A stretch of 14,409 bases of DNA from Pilaira anomala (Eukaryota > Mucoromycota > Mucoromycetes > Mucorales > Mucoraceae). Made by a program: the position numbers and the translations under genes. Shown piece after piece: positions 1 through 8,313 of the stretch; within the stretch, counting starts at the first letter, position 1, and each line of letters begins with the position of its first letter. Below the pieces are notes generated by a model. That model did not search any database and was not told where the DNA came from. It was given only the letters and a program-made list of their open reading frames with translations. The DNA is taken from assembly GCA_025716855.1 (NCBI GenBank), contig JAIXMQ010000192.1, forward strand, positions 1-14,409, written 5' to 3'.

Positions 1-22
1 TTTAAAATAGAAAATGGGAAGC

Positions 23-255
23 AAAGAAAAGAAAAGAAAAGAAAAGAAAGAAAAGAAAAGAAAAGAAAAGAAAAGAAAAAGTAAAAGAAAAAGTAAAAGA
101 AAAAGAAAAAGAAAAAGAAAAAGAAAAGAAAAAGAAAAAGAAAAAGAAAAAGAAAAAGAAAAAGAAAAAGAAAAGGAAAAGGAAAAGGAAAAGGAAAAGG
201 AAAAGGAAAAGGAAAAGGAAAAGGAAAAGGAAAAGGAAAAGGAAAAGGAAAAAGA
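23..255 (+). repeat. AAAAG / GGAAAA purine tract, copy A
   Basis: Tandem AAAAG units grade into AAAAAG and then GGAAAA hexamers. Apart from two T residues at 82 and 94, the plus strand is all purine, with an unbroken run from 95 to 255. The reverse strand reads as a low-complexity Phe-rich frame and the forward strand as a Lys/Glu frame; neither is a gene. The tract lies 3' of the recombinase gene, and the solo LTR has inserted at its right edge. The equivalent tract in copy B is shorter. Confidence 0.95.
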
Positions 256-256
256 C

Positions 257-753
257 TGTCATGAACTCAGACCATATATTTCATGATTAAATCTTTTCCC
301 GTTTCCTGCACTCTAGTCTAATCGTACTGACAATCAATCTTGTTACCAGCTTCCGTCCTGTTACCCGCCTTTGCAACTCCCGCTTCAAGCTCATCAGATT
401 ATATACCACTATCAACTACTATAATCAACTCATCTCCGTTCACTCTTGTATAATCTATTACCCCAACCTATGATTACAGTCAATCACTCAGATCTTGTCC
501 CGAATCTCTCCTTGTCACATCATGAATCATCTTGCTATTAATAATTTATAATTAACTTGTCACAAAATTAATGTCTTTATTTTTATATAAAAAGGCATAT
601 AATTTTGATGTCAAAAATCCTCATTCAGGATCTTATCAATTTTCCCGTTAAATAAATCCTATTTTATTATCACTTATTTTTATCTGCCATTGTATTCATT
701 ATCTCTCTGTACCAACTTATCTTCTGCCTCTTGCCCGTACCTCGTCCGTGACA
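257..753 (+). mobile_element. Solo LTR of a retrotransposon (Ty3/gypsy-like ends)
   Basis: The segment is absent from copy B, where AAAAAGAC runs directly into TTGATAAA. It starts TGTCATGAAC and ends GTCCGTGACA; the reverse complement of the end, TGTCACGGAC, matches the start at 8 of 10 bases. It is flanked by the 5-bp direct repeat AAGAC (252-256 and 754-758). TG...CA ends and a 5-bp target duplication are standard for LTR retrotransposons. A TATATAAAA box near 585 and an AATAAA near 650 give a plus-strand promoter and polyadenylation layout. No internal retrotransposon sequence is present, so this is a solo LTR left by LTR-LTR recombination. The Ty3/gypsy assignment is an inference from the TGTCA/TGACA termini. 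Confidence 0.87.
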
Positions 754-818
754 AAGACTTGATAAAAAAATAAAAAAATAAAAGCAGTGTGAATATACAC
801 TATATGAAAAAAAAGGGA

Positions 819-2223
819 TTATTCTGAACTGTCAGGCTTGTAGCTAACCCATCTAGTCTTTTTTTTAGTTTTTGTTTTGGGCTTGGGCGAAGCTGTAGCA
901 CTATTACTGTTATTTGTTGGTGAAGGAGAAGAATGAATTACAACTGGCTGTTGTCTGGTGAGTGGCATAGGAGGAGCAGGATGGATTACAACTGGTTGTT
1001 GAGAAGTAATAGTGGGAAAAGCTTGTATTTGAGGTGCAGCGGGAAAAGTAAAATTAGCTTGATTGCTTGTGCTTTGGGAAGCGTTGTTGTTGGAAGCCAT
1101 AAGCAGCTGTATTTGTGAATTCATGATTTGTTGCTGCATGATAAGAATCTGTAAATCCTTTGCTAATTGCTGTGTCATATTCATTAACATTACATTTTGT
1201 TGATTACTATGCACAACGTGATTTTCGAGGGAACTTTCAAATCTTTCAGATCTGTTGTCATATTGTTGTTGAAAACTTGCAATTCGCTGATTAGCTTCAG
1301 CAACTCGCCTGGAGACATCTTTATGTGTATCAACAAGATTTGGAACAAGACCTTCATACTCTTCTAATCTACTAATGGAAGGACTGGCAGCAGCAGCAAT
1401 GACTTCTTTCTGAAATTCTTTAAACTGGTCACCAGAAAACAAGGCATTTTTTGAATTGACTAGTTTATTTTGTCTGTTCAAGTGCAAATAAACTGCTGCG
1501 TCTTGCAAGACTATTCTTCTACATCTAAGCAAGAGCCTTAAAAACCCTCTCTTCATTACGCTTTCACGGCTTTGTACTGCTCTCTGCTTCCCCTTCCCCT
1601 TATCCTTCTTCTTGCTCTTTGTTCTGCCGTCTTCTTCAACAAACTCTACCTCTTCGACATGTTCTTCGAGTTCTACTTCATTGTTGAGTACCATGTTAAG
1701 TATGTTGGCCTCCTCGTCTTTGTTATCGTCAATTTCGTTCATCTCTTTGTTACATGCAGCCCCCCATTCCTTGTTGTTGACACTAGAGTAACTTTCGATC
1801 CAAGGAAATATGGTCTTTTGTAACTCTAGTGAAGGCGAAACGCTATTTCTTGCTAATGCGAAAGGTTTCCCCCAAAATCCGGCCATGCCTCTAGCAAAAG
1901 GAGCAGGTAGTTTTCCCAGATAATGTGTCTCTAGGCGAGTTTCTTTATCTTTCCACCCCCCACCTTTCTTGATCAATTCGACAGGTATACCTAGCGCTTC
2001 AGCTTCCATTGCACCAGAATGACGGCCGCCATGGGTTACTCGCGAGGTAAACACTTCTTCATCTTCAAGCACTTCTTTTGCCGTTTGCCATTGAGATGTT
2101 GTACTCAAGCTTGACTCAGGATCAAAACGCCCACGCAAAACCTTCCAGAACTGCCATCTGTCACCATGTAAGAAATCACCATTTTCCTATTTTTTATTTT
2201 CAGAAATTAGTACATTGGCCGCC

Positions 2224-2257
<34 letters not shown>

Positions 2258-3650
2258 GAACTTACTTGAAGTAAACTAAGCATGAAAAAAGCAAATGCAC
2301 TAAAAGGGCATCTAAATAAATTCTCATGGCGCAAGGCACAGGTATATTTGCTTTCCCCTTCCACAAGAGTTTTACCCCTAGTCAGACAAAAAGACAAAGC
2401 CACAGCCTGTTGCATTCCTTTGTGTTGTTGCTTAGGGATGATAGTACAGAAGCAGTTTGAAAAATTTAAATTTCTTAGATCTTGATCACGAAGTAGCATA
2501 TGATGACGAGAAGATATAGCAAACATCTCACGTATACTTGATTTCTTACTAGCAATCCAAAGGTTTTTTAAGATTCTAATGAGTTCCCCAGACTTGTAAG
2601 AATCACGGATAACGCAATGAGATGATCTATCTGCATTTGTTTGGACTTCATCATAAATTAGATCATGTTGGTATTTCTTGATTAATTCAGTCAATTCTTT
2701 TATATCTTTTGGGGATGTATAGCCAACTTCTCGGCAACTCGATTGGTACTCGTGCAAAAACATCAAAACTTTCTTGTACTGCTTGACAACTTCTATACCC
2801 ACGGGCACTTCAATTATCTTCTTATTACCCTTCCTGTTAGACGGGGCATCTTCTGCCACTAAAAAAGAAAAAGAGTTAACAGTCTGGTATAACTAGTCTA
2901 ATTAATTCAATGTTATCTTACTTTGCAATAAATCTAACTGACTGTCAGCATTTTGTTCTGTCCTCAATCCAATCTGTGTTCTGACGTCGGTTACCACAGA
3001 AACATTTTTCATGTAAGTACGCTTGAAAACAAATTCTTTGAAGAAAGCAACCACAAATTCAATAGGCCCAACAGTGTATGGGTACAAGGGATCAACGGGA
3101 TATCTATGTCGGTTATTGTCGCAAAAGTTCTATGTTTCATAAAATATGATAATATTTATATAAGTTAAAAAAAAAGAAAAAAAATAGAAAAAAAAACATT
3201 GGGTTGCAATATACCTTCCAGTGCTCAAAAGGCATTCTGTAAGCCATGACAGTACTAGAACGCGACCTTCTTGACAGAGCATCAAAAGCTTGTTCAAGCT
3301 CTATATCCGTAGTTGATGATGCTCCAGTGCTTTGGGAATCTGGATTAGCGATGGTAGTACCAGATCCGGAAGCCTCGGCTACTGCCATATTCTTTTTAGA
3401 TGGGCGACCCCTGCGAGCTTTCTTTTGAAGATTATTAGAAGTAGTAGGCTAAAAGAATGCTTCTTTAATATTGCCTTGTCTTTTATTTTATGCATGAAAT
3501 TTCAGTTTTTTTTTTTTTTTTTTTTTTTTGTACCTGCATGACTTCATTGGAAACTTCTTCAGCTTGTTCTTGCTCAAAAAATTCTTCTTCTTCCTCGTCA
3601 GCTCTAATAGCACGTCTCTTAAAGGCAGTGTTGTTAGTAGAAGAGTTCAT
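819..3650 (-). CDS. Crypton-type tyrosine recombinase, five exons, apparently intact (copy A)
   Basis: Exons join as 3650-3534, 3448-3215, 3129-2922, 2858-2266 and 2186-819. All introns are GT-AG (85, 85, 63 and 79 nt) and keep the frame, giving about 839 residues. Residues 48-55 form an AT-hook-like RRGRPSKK. Residues about 112-186 resemble the N-terminal DNA-binding region of Crypton/Ndc10-like proteins (FEHWK, then NFCDNN). The catalytic set is Arg363 in ALRHEN followed by a CP motif, His436-x-x-Arg439 in THGGRHSGA, Trp462 in GGGW, and Tyr473 in THYLGK. The Arg-to-Tyr spacing of 34 is close to XerD. A FPWIE motif follows, then an acidic stretch, a Lys-rich probable nuclear signal, heptad-like helices, and a Gln/Asn/Pro-rich tail ending in basic residues. 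I see no GCR1_C domain, which many fungal Cryptons carry. It should cut and rejoin DNA through a Tyr473 linkage in the nucleus. Splicing is inferred and not confirmed by transcripts. Confidence 0.85.
3449..3533 (-). other. Intron 1 of the copy A recombinase, with a poly(A) tract at the donor
   Basis: The donor is CAG|GTAC, followed at once in the sense strand by a run of 24 A residues; the acceptor is TTTTAG. The corresponding intron in copy B has a run of 30. Intron 4 (2187-2265) is similar, with 30 A residues shortly after GTAAGT in copy A and 24 in copy B. Intron 2 (3130-3214) instead carries T-rich runs, and intron 3 (2859-2921) is a plain 63-nt intron. Confidence 0.75.
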
Positions 3651-3707
3651 AATAGATAATATTTAGAAGAAAAGATTTTTTTTTTTATTTTGTACTCAAT
3701 CAGTGCT

Positions 3708-3720
3708 TAAATATATATAC
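3708..3720 (-). promoter_or_regulatory. TATA box of the copy A recombinase
   Basis: On the minus strand this reads GTATATATATTTA, centred about 65 nt upstream of the ATG at 3650. It sits 8 nt from the first perfect palindrome of the upstream repeat cluster. It is identical in copy B at 7752-7764. Assignment is by sequence and position only. Confidence 0.6.
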
Positions 3721-3728
3721 CAGTTTTT

Positions 3729-3973
3729 GTAACTCACCGAGTTACTTAAACTGAAAATCTCCAGCTAAATTTCCTAGTATTAATAACTCACTTCAGTATT
3801 GTGACTCGCCGAGTTAATTAAACTGAAAACCTTTAGCCAATTTCCCGGTATCATTTACTCACTCTCGGTTTTATTAACTCAAGCTTGCCTTATTTAGAAA
3901 TATTTTTACAAAAATTAGGACATCTCATTGGCTGAATTAAATTTTTATTTCCAAAAAAATATAAAATGAGTTA
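3729..3973. repeat. Iteron-like cluster of TAACTCA heptamers and palindromes, copy A 5' end
   Basis: Two 72-bp imperfect direct repeats begin at 3729 and 3801. The first opens with the perfect palindrome GTAACTCACCGAGTTAC (7-bp arms, 3-nt centre). The second opens with the near-palindrome GTGACTCGCCGAGTTAA. TRACTCA-like heptamers occur at 3730, 3784, 3802, 3855 and 3875, with an inverted copy, TGAGTTA, at 3967. Their spacing of 54, 18, 53 and 20 nt shows a pair in each unit of about 72 nt. The cluster lies between the TATA box and the end of the copy. It could bind the recombinase or a transcription factor; TGACTCG resembles a bZIP (AP-1/Gcn4) site. Function is an inference. Confidence 0.7.
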
Positions 3974-3983
3974 CGATACTGTA

Positions 3984-4605
3984 GCGGTATACATACTAAA
4001 TTATTCCTAATAAGGAGAGCCAATAAAATTTTTTTGTTTCCTATAGGTTTCAGAAATTGAAAATTTACTCAAAATAGTAATCCTTCCTTTTTAAGATAAA
4101 ATTACGTTTATACCGAAATCTTATACTGGACTTTTTTTTTTTTTTTTTTTGACATGTGTTTTTTGAACGGAAATCGTGAGGGTCATGTCAAACATTAAGT
4201 ACTGAAAGTGATTATTTAAGATCCTTAGTTGGGCTATGCAATACTTTGTAATACTTTACATATTAAGATTTTTTTCTTTAACATATTTTGTTATAGTTAT
4301 AAACGTTTTTTTTACTGGATTGATTTCTATAAAATACATAGCCCCTTTTATTTAAATGTTATAGTTGGTAAAAACATATCTAATAGTTGATATGATATAT
4401 ATATATATATATAATGTGTAAGTATAAGGCAGTGTGTAGTATACGCAATGTGGAAAAGGAAAAAAGACTCAATAAAATAAAATAAAGAAAGGCAGTTTGG
4501 AGTATACACAATATTTACAAAAAAAAGTAGAAAACAGGAATATATATATATATATATTTATATATATTTACGTGGAGACAAAGTCTCTAATTTATTAGTG
4601 AAAAA
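3984..4605. other. Spacer between the two Crypton copies, no gene
   Basis: This AT-rich stretch has no coding signal. It holds a run of 19 T at 4132-4150, TA microsatellites near 4394-4413 and 4540-4570, a small palindrome GAGACAAAGTCTC near 4575, and two diverged copies of the element 3'-end motif (listed separately). It may be host DNA, or the hidden left part of the repeating unit. Sequence left of position 1 would decide. Confidence 0.6.
4428..4535 (+). repeat. Two diverged copies of the element 3'-terminal motif
   Basis: GGCAGTGTGTAGTATACGCA at 4428 and GGCAGTTTGGAGTATACACA at 4491 match the motif AGCAGTGTGAATATACACTA found inside the elements just past the gene's stop codon (783 in A, 4832 in B). 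The stretch between them, GAAAAGGAAAAAAGACT followed by CAATAAAA, also matches the elements' GGAAAAAGACTTGATAAAA. So the spacer holds an older, degenerate copy of the 3' tail in the same orientation as the elements. It may be a relic of an earlier insertion or a preferred target. Confidence 0.6.
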
Positions 4606-4627
4606 TTTAAAATAGAAAATGGGAAGC

Positions 4628-4672
4628 AAAGAAAGAAAAGAAAAGAAAAGAAAAGAAAAGGAAAAAAAAAAA

Positions 4673-4703
<31 letters not shown>

Positions 4704-4806
4704 AAAAGAAAAAGAAAAAAAAAGAAAAAGAAAAAGAAAAAGAAAAGGAAAGAAAAGGAAAAGGAAAAGAAAAGGAAAAGGAAAAGGAAAAGGAAAAGGA
4801 AAAAGA
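4628..4806 (+). repeat. AAAAG / GGAAAA purine tract, copy B
   Basis: This is the counterpart of the tract at 23-255, with more poly-A in the middle and fewer GGAAAA hexamers. It is purine-only from 4679 to 4806. At its right edge AAAAAGACTTGATAAA shows the empty site of the LTR insertion found in copy A. Confidence 0.95.
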
Positions 4807-4865
4807 CTTGATAAAAAAATAAAAAAATAAAAGCAGTGTGAATATACACTATATGAAAAAAAGGA

Positions 4866-7540
4866 TTATTCTGAACTGTCAGGCTTGTAGCTAACCCATC
4901 TAGTCTTTTTTTTAGTTTTTGTTTTGGGCTTGGGCGAAGCTGTAGCACTATTACTGTTATTTGTTGGTGAAGGAGAAGAATGAATTACAACTGGCTGTTG
5001 TCTGGTGAGTGGCATAGGAGGAGCAGGATGGATTACAACTGGTTGTTGAGAAGTAATAGTGGGAAAAGCTTGTATTTGAGGTGCAGCGGGAAAAGTAAAA
5101 TTAGCTTGATTGCTTGTGCTTTGGGAAGCGTTGTTGTTGGAAGCCATAAGCAGCTGTATTTGTGAATTCATGATTTGTTGCTGCATGATAAGAATCTGTA
5201 AATCTTTGCTAATTGCTGTGTCATATTCATTAACATTACATTTTGTTGATTACTATGCACAACGTGATTTTCGAGGGAACTTTCAAATCTTTCAGATCTG
5301 TTGTCATATTGTTGTTGAAAACTTGCAATTCGCTGATTAGCTTCAGCAACTCGCCTGGAGACATCTTTATGTGTATCAACAATTGGAACAAGACCTTCAT
5401 ACTCTTCTAATCTACTAATGGAAGGACTGGCAGCAGCAGCAATGACTTCTTTCTGAAATTCTTTAACTGGTCACCAGAAAACAAGGCATTTTTTGAATTG
5501 ACTAGTTTATTTTGTCTGTTCAAGTGCAAATAAACTGCTGCGTCTTGCAAGATTATTCTTCTACATCTAAGCAAGAGCCTTAAAAACCCTCTCTTCATTA
5601 CACTTTCACGGCTTTGTACTGCTCTCTGCTTCCCCTTCCCCTTATCCTTCTTCTTGCTCTTTGTTCTGCCGTCTTCTTCAACAAACTCTACCTCTTCGAC
5701 ATGTTCTTCGAGTTCTACTTCATTGTTGAGTACCATGTTCAGTATGTTGGCCTCCTCGTCTTCGTTATCGTCAATTTCGTTCATCTCTTTGTTACATGCA
5801 GCCTCCCATTCCTTGTTGTTGACACCAAAGTAACTTTCGATCCAAGGAAATATGGTCTTTTGTAACTCTAGTGAAGGCGAAACGCTATTTCTTGCTAATG
5901 CGAAAGGTTTCCCCCAAAATCCGGCCATGCCTCTAGCAAAAGGAGCAGGTAGTTTTCCCAGATAATGTGTCTCTAGGCGAGTTTCTTTATCTTTCCACCC
6001 CCACCTTTCTTGATCAATTCGACAGGTATACCTAGCGCTTCAGCTTCCATTGCACCAGAATGACGGCCGCCATGGGTTACTCGCGAGGTAAACACTTCTT
6101 CATCTTCAAGCACTTCTTTTGCCGTTTGCCATTGAGATGTTGTACTCAAGCTTGACTCAGGATCAAAACGCCCACGCAAAACCTTCCAGAACTGCCATCT
6201 GTCACCATGTAAGAAATCACCATTTTCCTATTTTTTATTTTCAGAAATTAGTACATTGGCCGCCACTTTTTTTTTTTTTTTTTTTTTTTTACGAACTTAC
6301 TTGAAGTAAACTAAGCATGAAAAAAGCAAATGCACTAAAAGGGCATCTAAATAAATTCTCATGGCGCAAGGCACAGGTATATTTGCTTTCCCCTTCCACA
6401 AGAGTTTTACCCCTAGTCAGACAAAAAGACAAAGCCACAGCCTGTTGCATTCCTTTGTGTTGTTGCTTAGGGATGATAGTACAGAAGCAGTTTGAAAAAT
6501 TTAAATTTCTTAGATCTTGATCACGAAGTAGCATATGATGACGAGAAGATATAGCAAACATCTCACGTATACTTGATTTCTTACTAGCAATCCAAAGGTT
6601 TTTTAAGATTCTAATGAGTTCCCCAGACTTGTAAGAATCACGGATAACGCAATGAGATGATCTATCTGCATTTGTTTGGACTTCATCATAAATTAGATCA
6701 TGTTGGTATTTCTTGATTAATTCAGTCAATTCTTTTATATCTTTTGGGGATGTATAGCCAACTTCTCGGCAACTCGATTGGTACTCGTGCAAAAACATCA
6801 AAACTTTCTTGTACTGCTTGACAACTTCTATACCCACGGGCACTTCAATTATCTTCTTATTACCCTTCCTGTTAGACGGGGCATCTTCTGCCACTAAAAA
6901 AGAAAAAGAGTTAACAGTCTGGTATAACTAGTCTAATTAATTCAATGTTATCTTACTTTGCAATAAATTTAACTGACTGTCAGCATTTTGTTCTGTCCTC
7001 AATCCAATCTGTGTTCTGACGTCGGTTACCACAGAAACATTTTTCATGTAAGTACGCTTGAAAACAAATTCTTTGAAGAAAGCAACCACAAATTCAATAG
7101 GCCCAACAGTGTATGGGTACAAGGGATCAACGGGATATCTATGTCGGTTATTGTCGCAAAAGTTCTATGTTTCATAAAATATGATAATATTTATATAAGT
7201 TAAAAAAAAAGAAAAAAAAAATAGAAAAAAAAACATTGGGTTGCAATATACCTTCCAGTGCTCAAAAGGCATTCTGTAAGCCATGACAGTACTAGAACGC
7301 GACCTTCTTGACAGAGCATCAAAAGCTTGTTCAAGCTCTATATCCGTAGTTGATGATGCTCCAGTGCTTTGGGAATCTGGATTAGCGATGGTAGTACCAG
7401 ATCCGGAAGCCTCGGCTACTGCCATATTCTTTTTAGATGGGCGACCCCTGCGAGCTTTCTTTTGAGGATTATTAGAAGTAGTAGGCTAAAAGAATGCTTC
7501 TTTAATATTGCCTTGTCTTTTATTTTATGCATGAAATTTC

Positions 7541-7573
<33 letters not shown>

Positions 7574-7694
7574 GTACCTGCATGACTTCATTGGAAACTT
7601 CTTCAGCTTGTTCTTGCTCAAAAAATTCTTCTTCTTCCTCGTCAGCTCTAATAGCACGTCTCTTAAAGGCAGTGTTGTTAGTAGAAGAGTTCAT
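4866..7694 (-). pseudogene. Frameshifted Crypton tyrosine recombinase (copy B)
   Basis: The exon layout matches copy A: 7694-7578, 7485-7252, 7164-6957, 6893-6301 and 6227-4866, with all splice sites kept. Exons 1-4 are open, with one Leu-to-Pro change in exon 2 and one Asp-to-Asn change in exon 3. Exon 5 has three one-base deletions relative to A: six C to five at 5998-6002, three A to two at 5465-5466, and two C to one near 5204. It also has an in-frame three-base deletion near 5382. The first frameshift follows HxxR and the GGG, so the Trp and the nucleophilic Tyr are lost and translation stops within a few residues. The three deletions together restore the original frame for the last 106 or so codons. 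All three fall in short homopolymers, so sequencing error must be excluded. If real, the copy is recombinase-dead but could be moved by copy A. Confidence 0.82.
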
Positions 7695-7751
7695 AATAGA
7701 TAATATTTAGAAGAAAAGATGTTTTTTTTTATTTTGTACTCAATCAGTGCT

Positions 7752-7764
7752 TAAATATATATAC
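7752..7764 (-). promoter_or_regulatory. TATA box of the copy B recombinase
   Basis: It is identical to the copy A box and lies at the same distance from the ATG at 7694. The promoter looks intact even though the coding region is broken. Confidence 0.55.
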
Positions 7765-7772
7765 CAGTTTTT

Positions 7773-8018
7773 GTAACTCACCGAGTTACTTAAACTGAAA
7801 ATCTCCAGCTAAATTTCCTAGTATTAATAACTCACTTCAGTATTGTGACTCGCCGAGTTAATTAAACTGAAAACCTCCAGCCAATTTCCCGGTATCATTT
7901 ACTCACTCTCGGTTTTATTAACTCAAAGCTTGCCTTATTTAGAAATATTTTTACAAAAATTAGGACATCTCATTGGCTATATTAAATTTTTATTTCCAAA
8001 AAAATATAAAATGAGTTA
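7773..8018. repeat. Iteron-like cluster of TAACTCA heptamers and palindromes, copy B
   Basis: This is the copy B version of 3729-3973. The perfect palindrome is at 7773-7789, the near-palindrome at 7845-7861, and the inverted TGAGTTA at 8012-8018. Both palindromes are unchanged. Differences from copy A lie outside them: TTTAG to TCCAG, an extra A near 7925, and TGAATTA to TATATTA. The rest of the layout is the same. Confidence 0.7.
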
Positions 8019-8025
8019 CGATACT

Positions 8026-8072
8026 GTATCAAAGCGAATTTTATTTTTTTATGCACGTATCAAAGCGAATTT
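8026..8072 (+). repeat. 16-bp direct repeat at the right edge of copy B
   Basis: GTATCAAAGCGAATTT occurs at 8026-8041 and again at 8057-8072. The first copy straddles the exact point where similarity between copies A and B ends. Short direct repeats at element edges are expected for Crypton integration, but a local slippage duplication is equally possible. Confidence 0.6.
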
Positions 8073-8313
8073 ATAAAATAAAATGGTTTTTTTCTATCCA
8101 CTAGCCAAATACAGACTGAGAAAAAGAAAACAACCGTTTCTTATTTGTTTTGAGTAATGAATCCAACGAACAGAGTAAATTCTTTATTATTTTAAGTTGT
8201 ACTTTTTTTTTGTTTTTTTGAAAAAAATCACTTGAGCCTGAGTAAACCATGACTTTTCGGCAAATTTTACTTTATTTACTTTATTTACTCTATTTGTATT
8301 AGGGAAAAACGAA
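8073..8313. other. AT-rich stretch without a gene
   Basis: It contains short T runs and three TTTACT-like tandem units near 8268-8290. On the minus strand these units give AATAAA-type polyadenylation signals just past the stop codon of the pseudogene at 8314-9466. Nothing else is visible. Confidence 0.5.

Larger units (their letters stand above)
1..3983 (-). mobile_element. Crypton-like tyrosine-recombinase element, copy A (left end outside window)
   Basis: This block matches 4606-8028 almost base for base in the same order and orientation. The match begins at the window's first base and stops abruptly after the bases GATACTGTA at 3975-3983. From left to right it contains a purine tract, a solo LTR found only in this copy, a five-exon minus-strand recombinase gene, a TATA box and a repeat cluster. 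No terminal inverted repeats are visible, which fits Cryptons: they encode a tyrosine recombinase and are thought to move as excised circles. The true left end cannot be seen. Calling it a Crypton rests on the encoded protein; the boundaries come only from comparing the two copies. Confidence 0.8.
4606..8028 (-). mobile_element. Crypton-like element, copy B (gene disabled)
   Basis: This is the second direct copy of the unit at 1-3983. It lacks the solo LTR and has a shorter purine tract. Exons 1-4 differ from copy A by only two substitutions that I found. Exon 5 has seven substitutions, three one-base deletions and one three-base deletion. Similarity to copy A ends after GATACTGTA (8020-8028), where B continues TCAAAGCG and A continues GCGGTATA. 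The left limit is set only by the left edge of the window in copy A. Confidence 0.8.

Noticed and set aside
14..286. Lys/Glu-rich plus-strand frame and the opposite Phe-rich frame over the purine tract (also 4607-4948)
   Set aside because: Both are translations of a simple repeat. They change with repeat length between the copies and show no codon structure.
258..752. Reading the insertion as a MITE with a 7-bp duplication AAAGACT
   Set aside because: Shifting the ends by one base gives TGTCA...TGACA termini with a 5-bp AAGAC duplication, plus TATA and AATAAA signals inside. An LTR explains this better.
933..1118. Plus-strand frames opposite the recombinase C-terminus, such as 933-1118 and 1572-1823, with their copies in B
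   Set aside because: They are antisense shadows of the Gln/Asn-rich and acidic parts of exon 5.
5200..6003. Programmed frameshifting as the explanation for the three deletions in copy B
   Set aside because: Copy A is open without any shift, there is no visible slippery site with a downstream structure, and three separate events would be needed.
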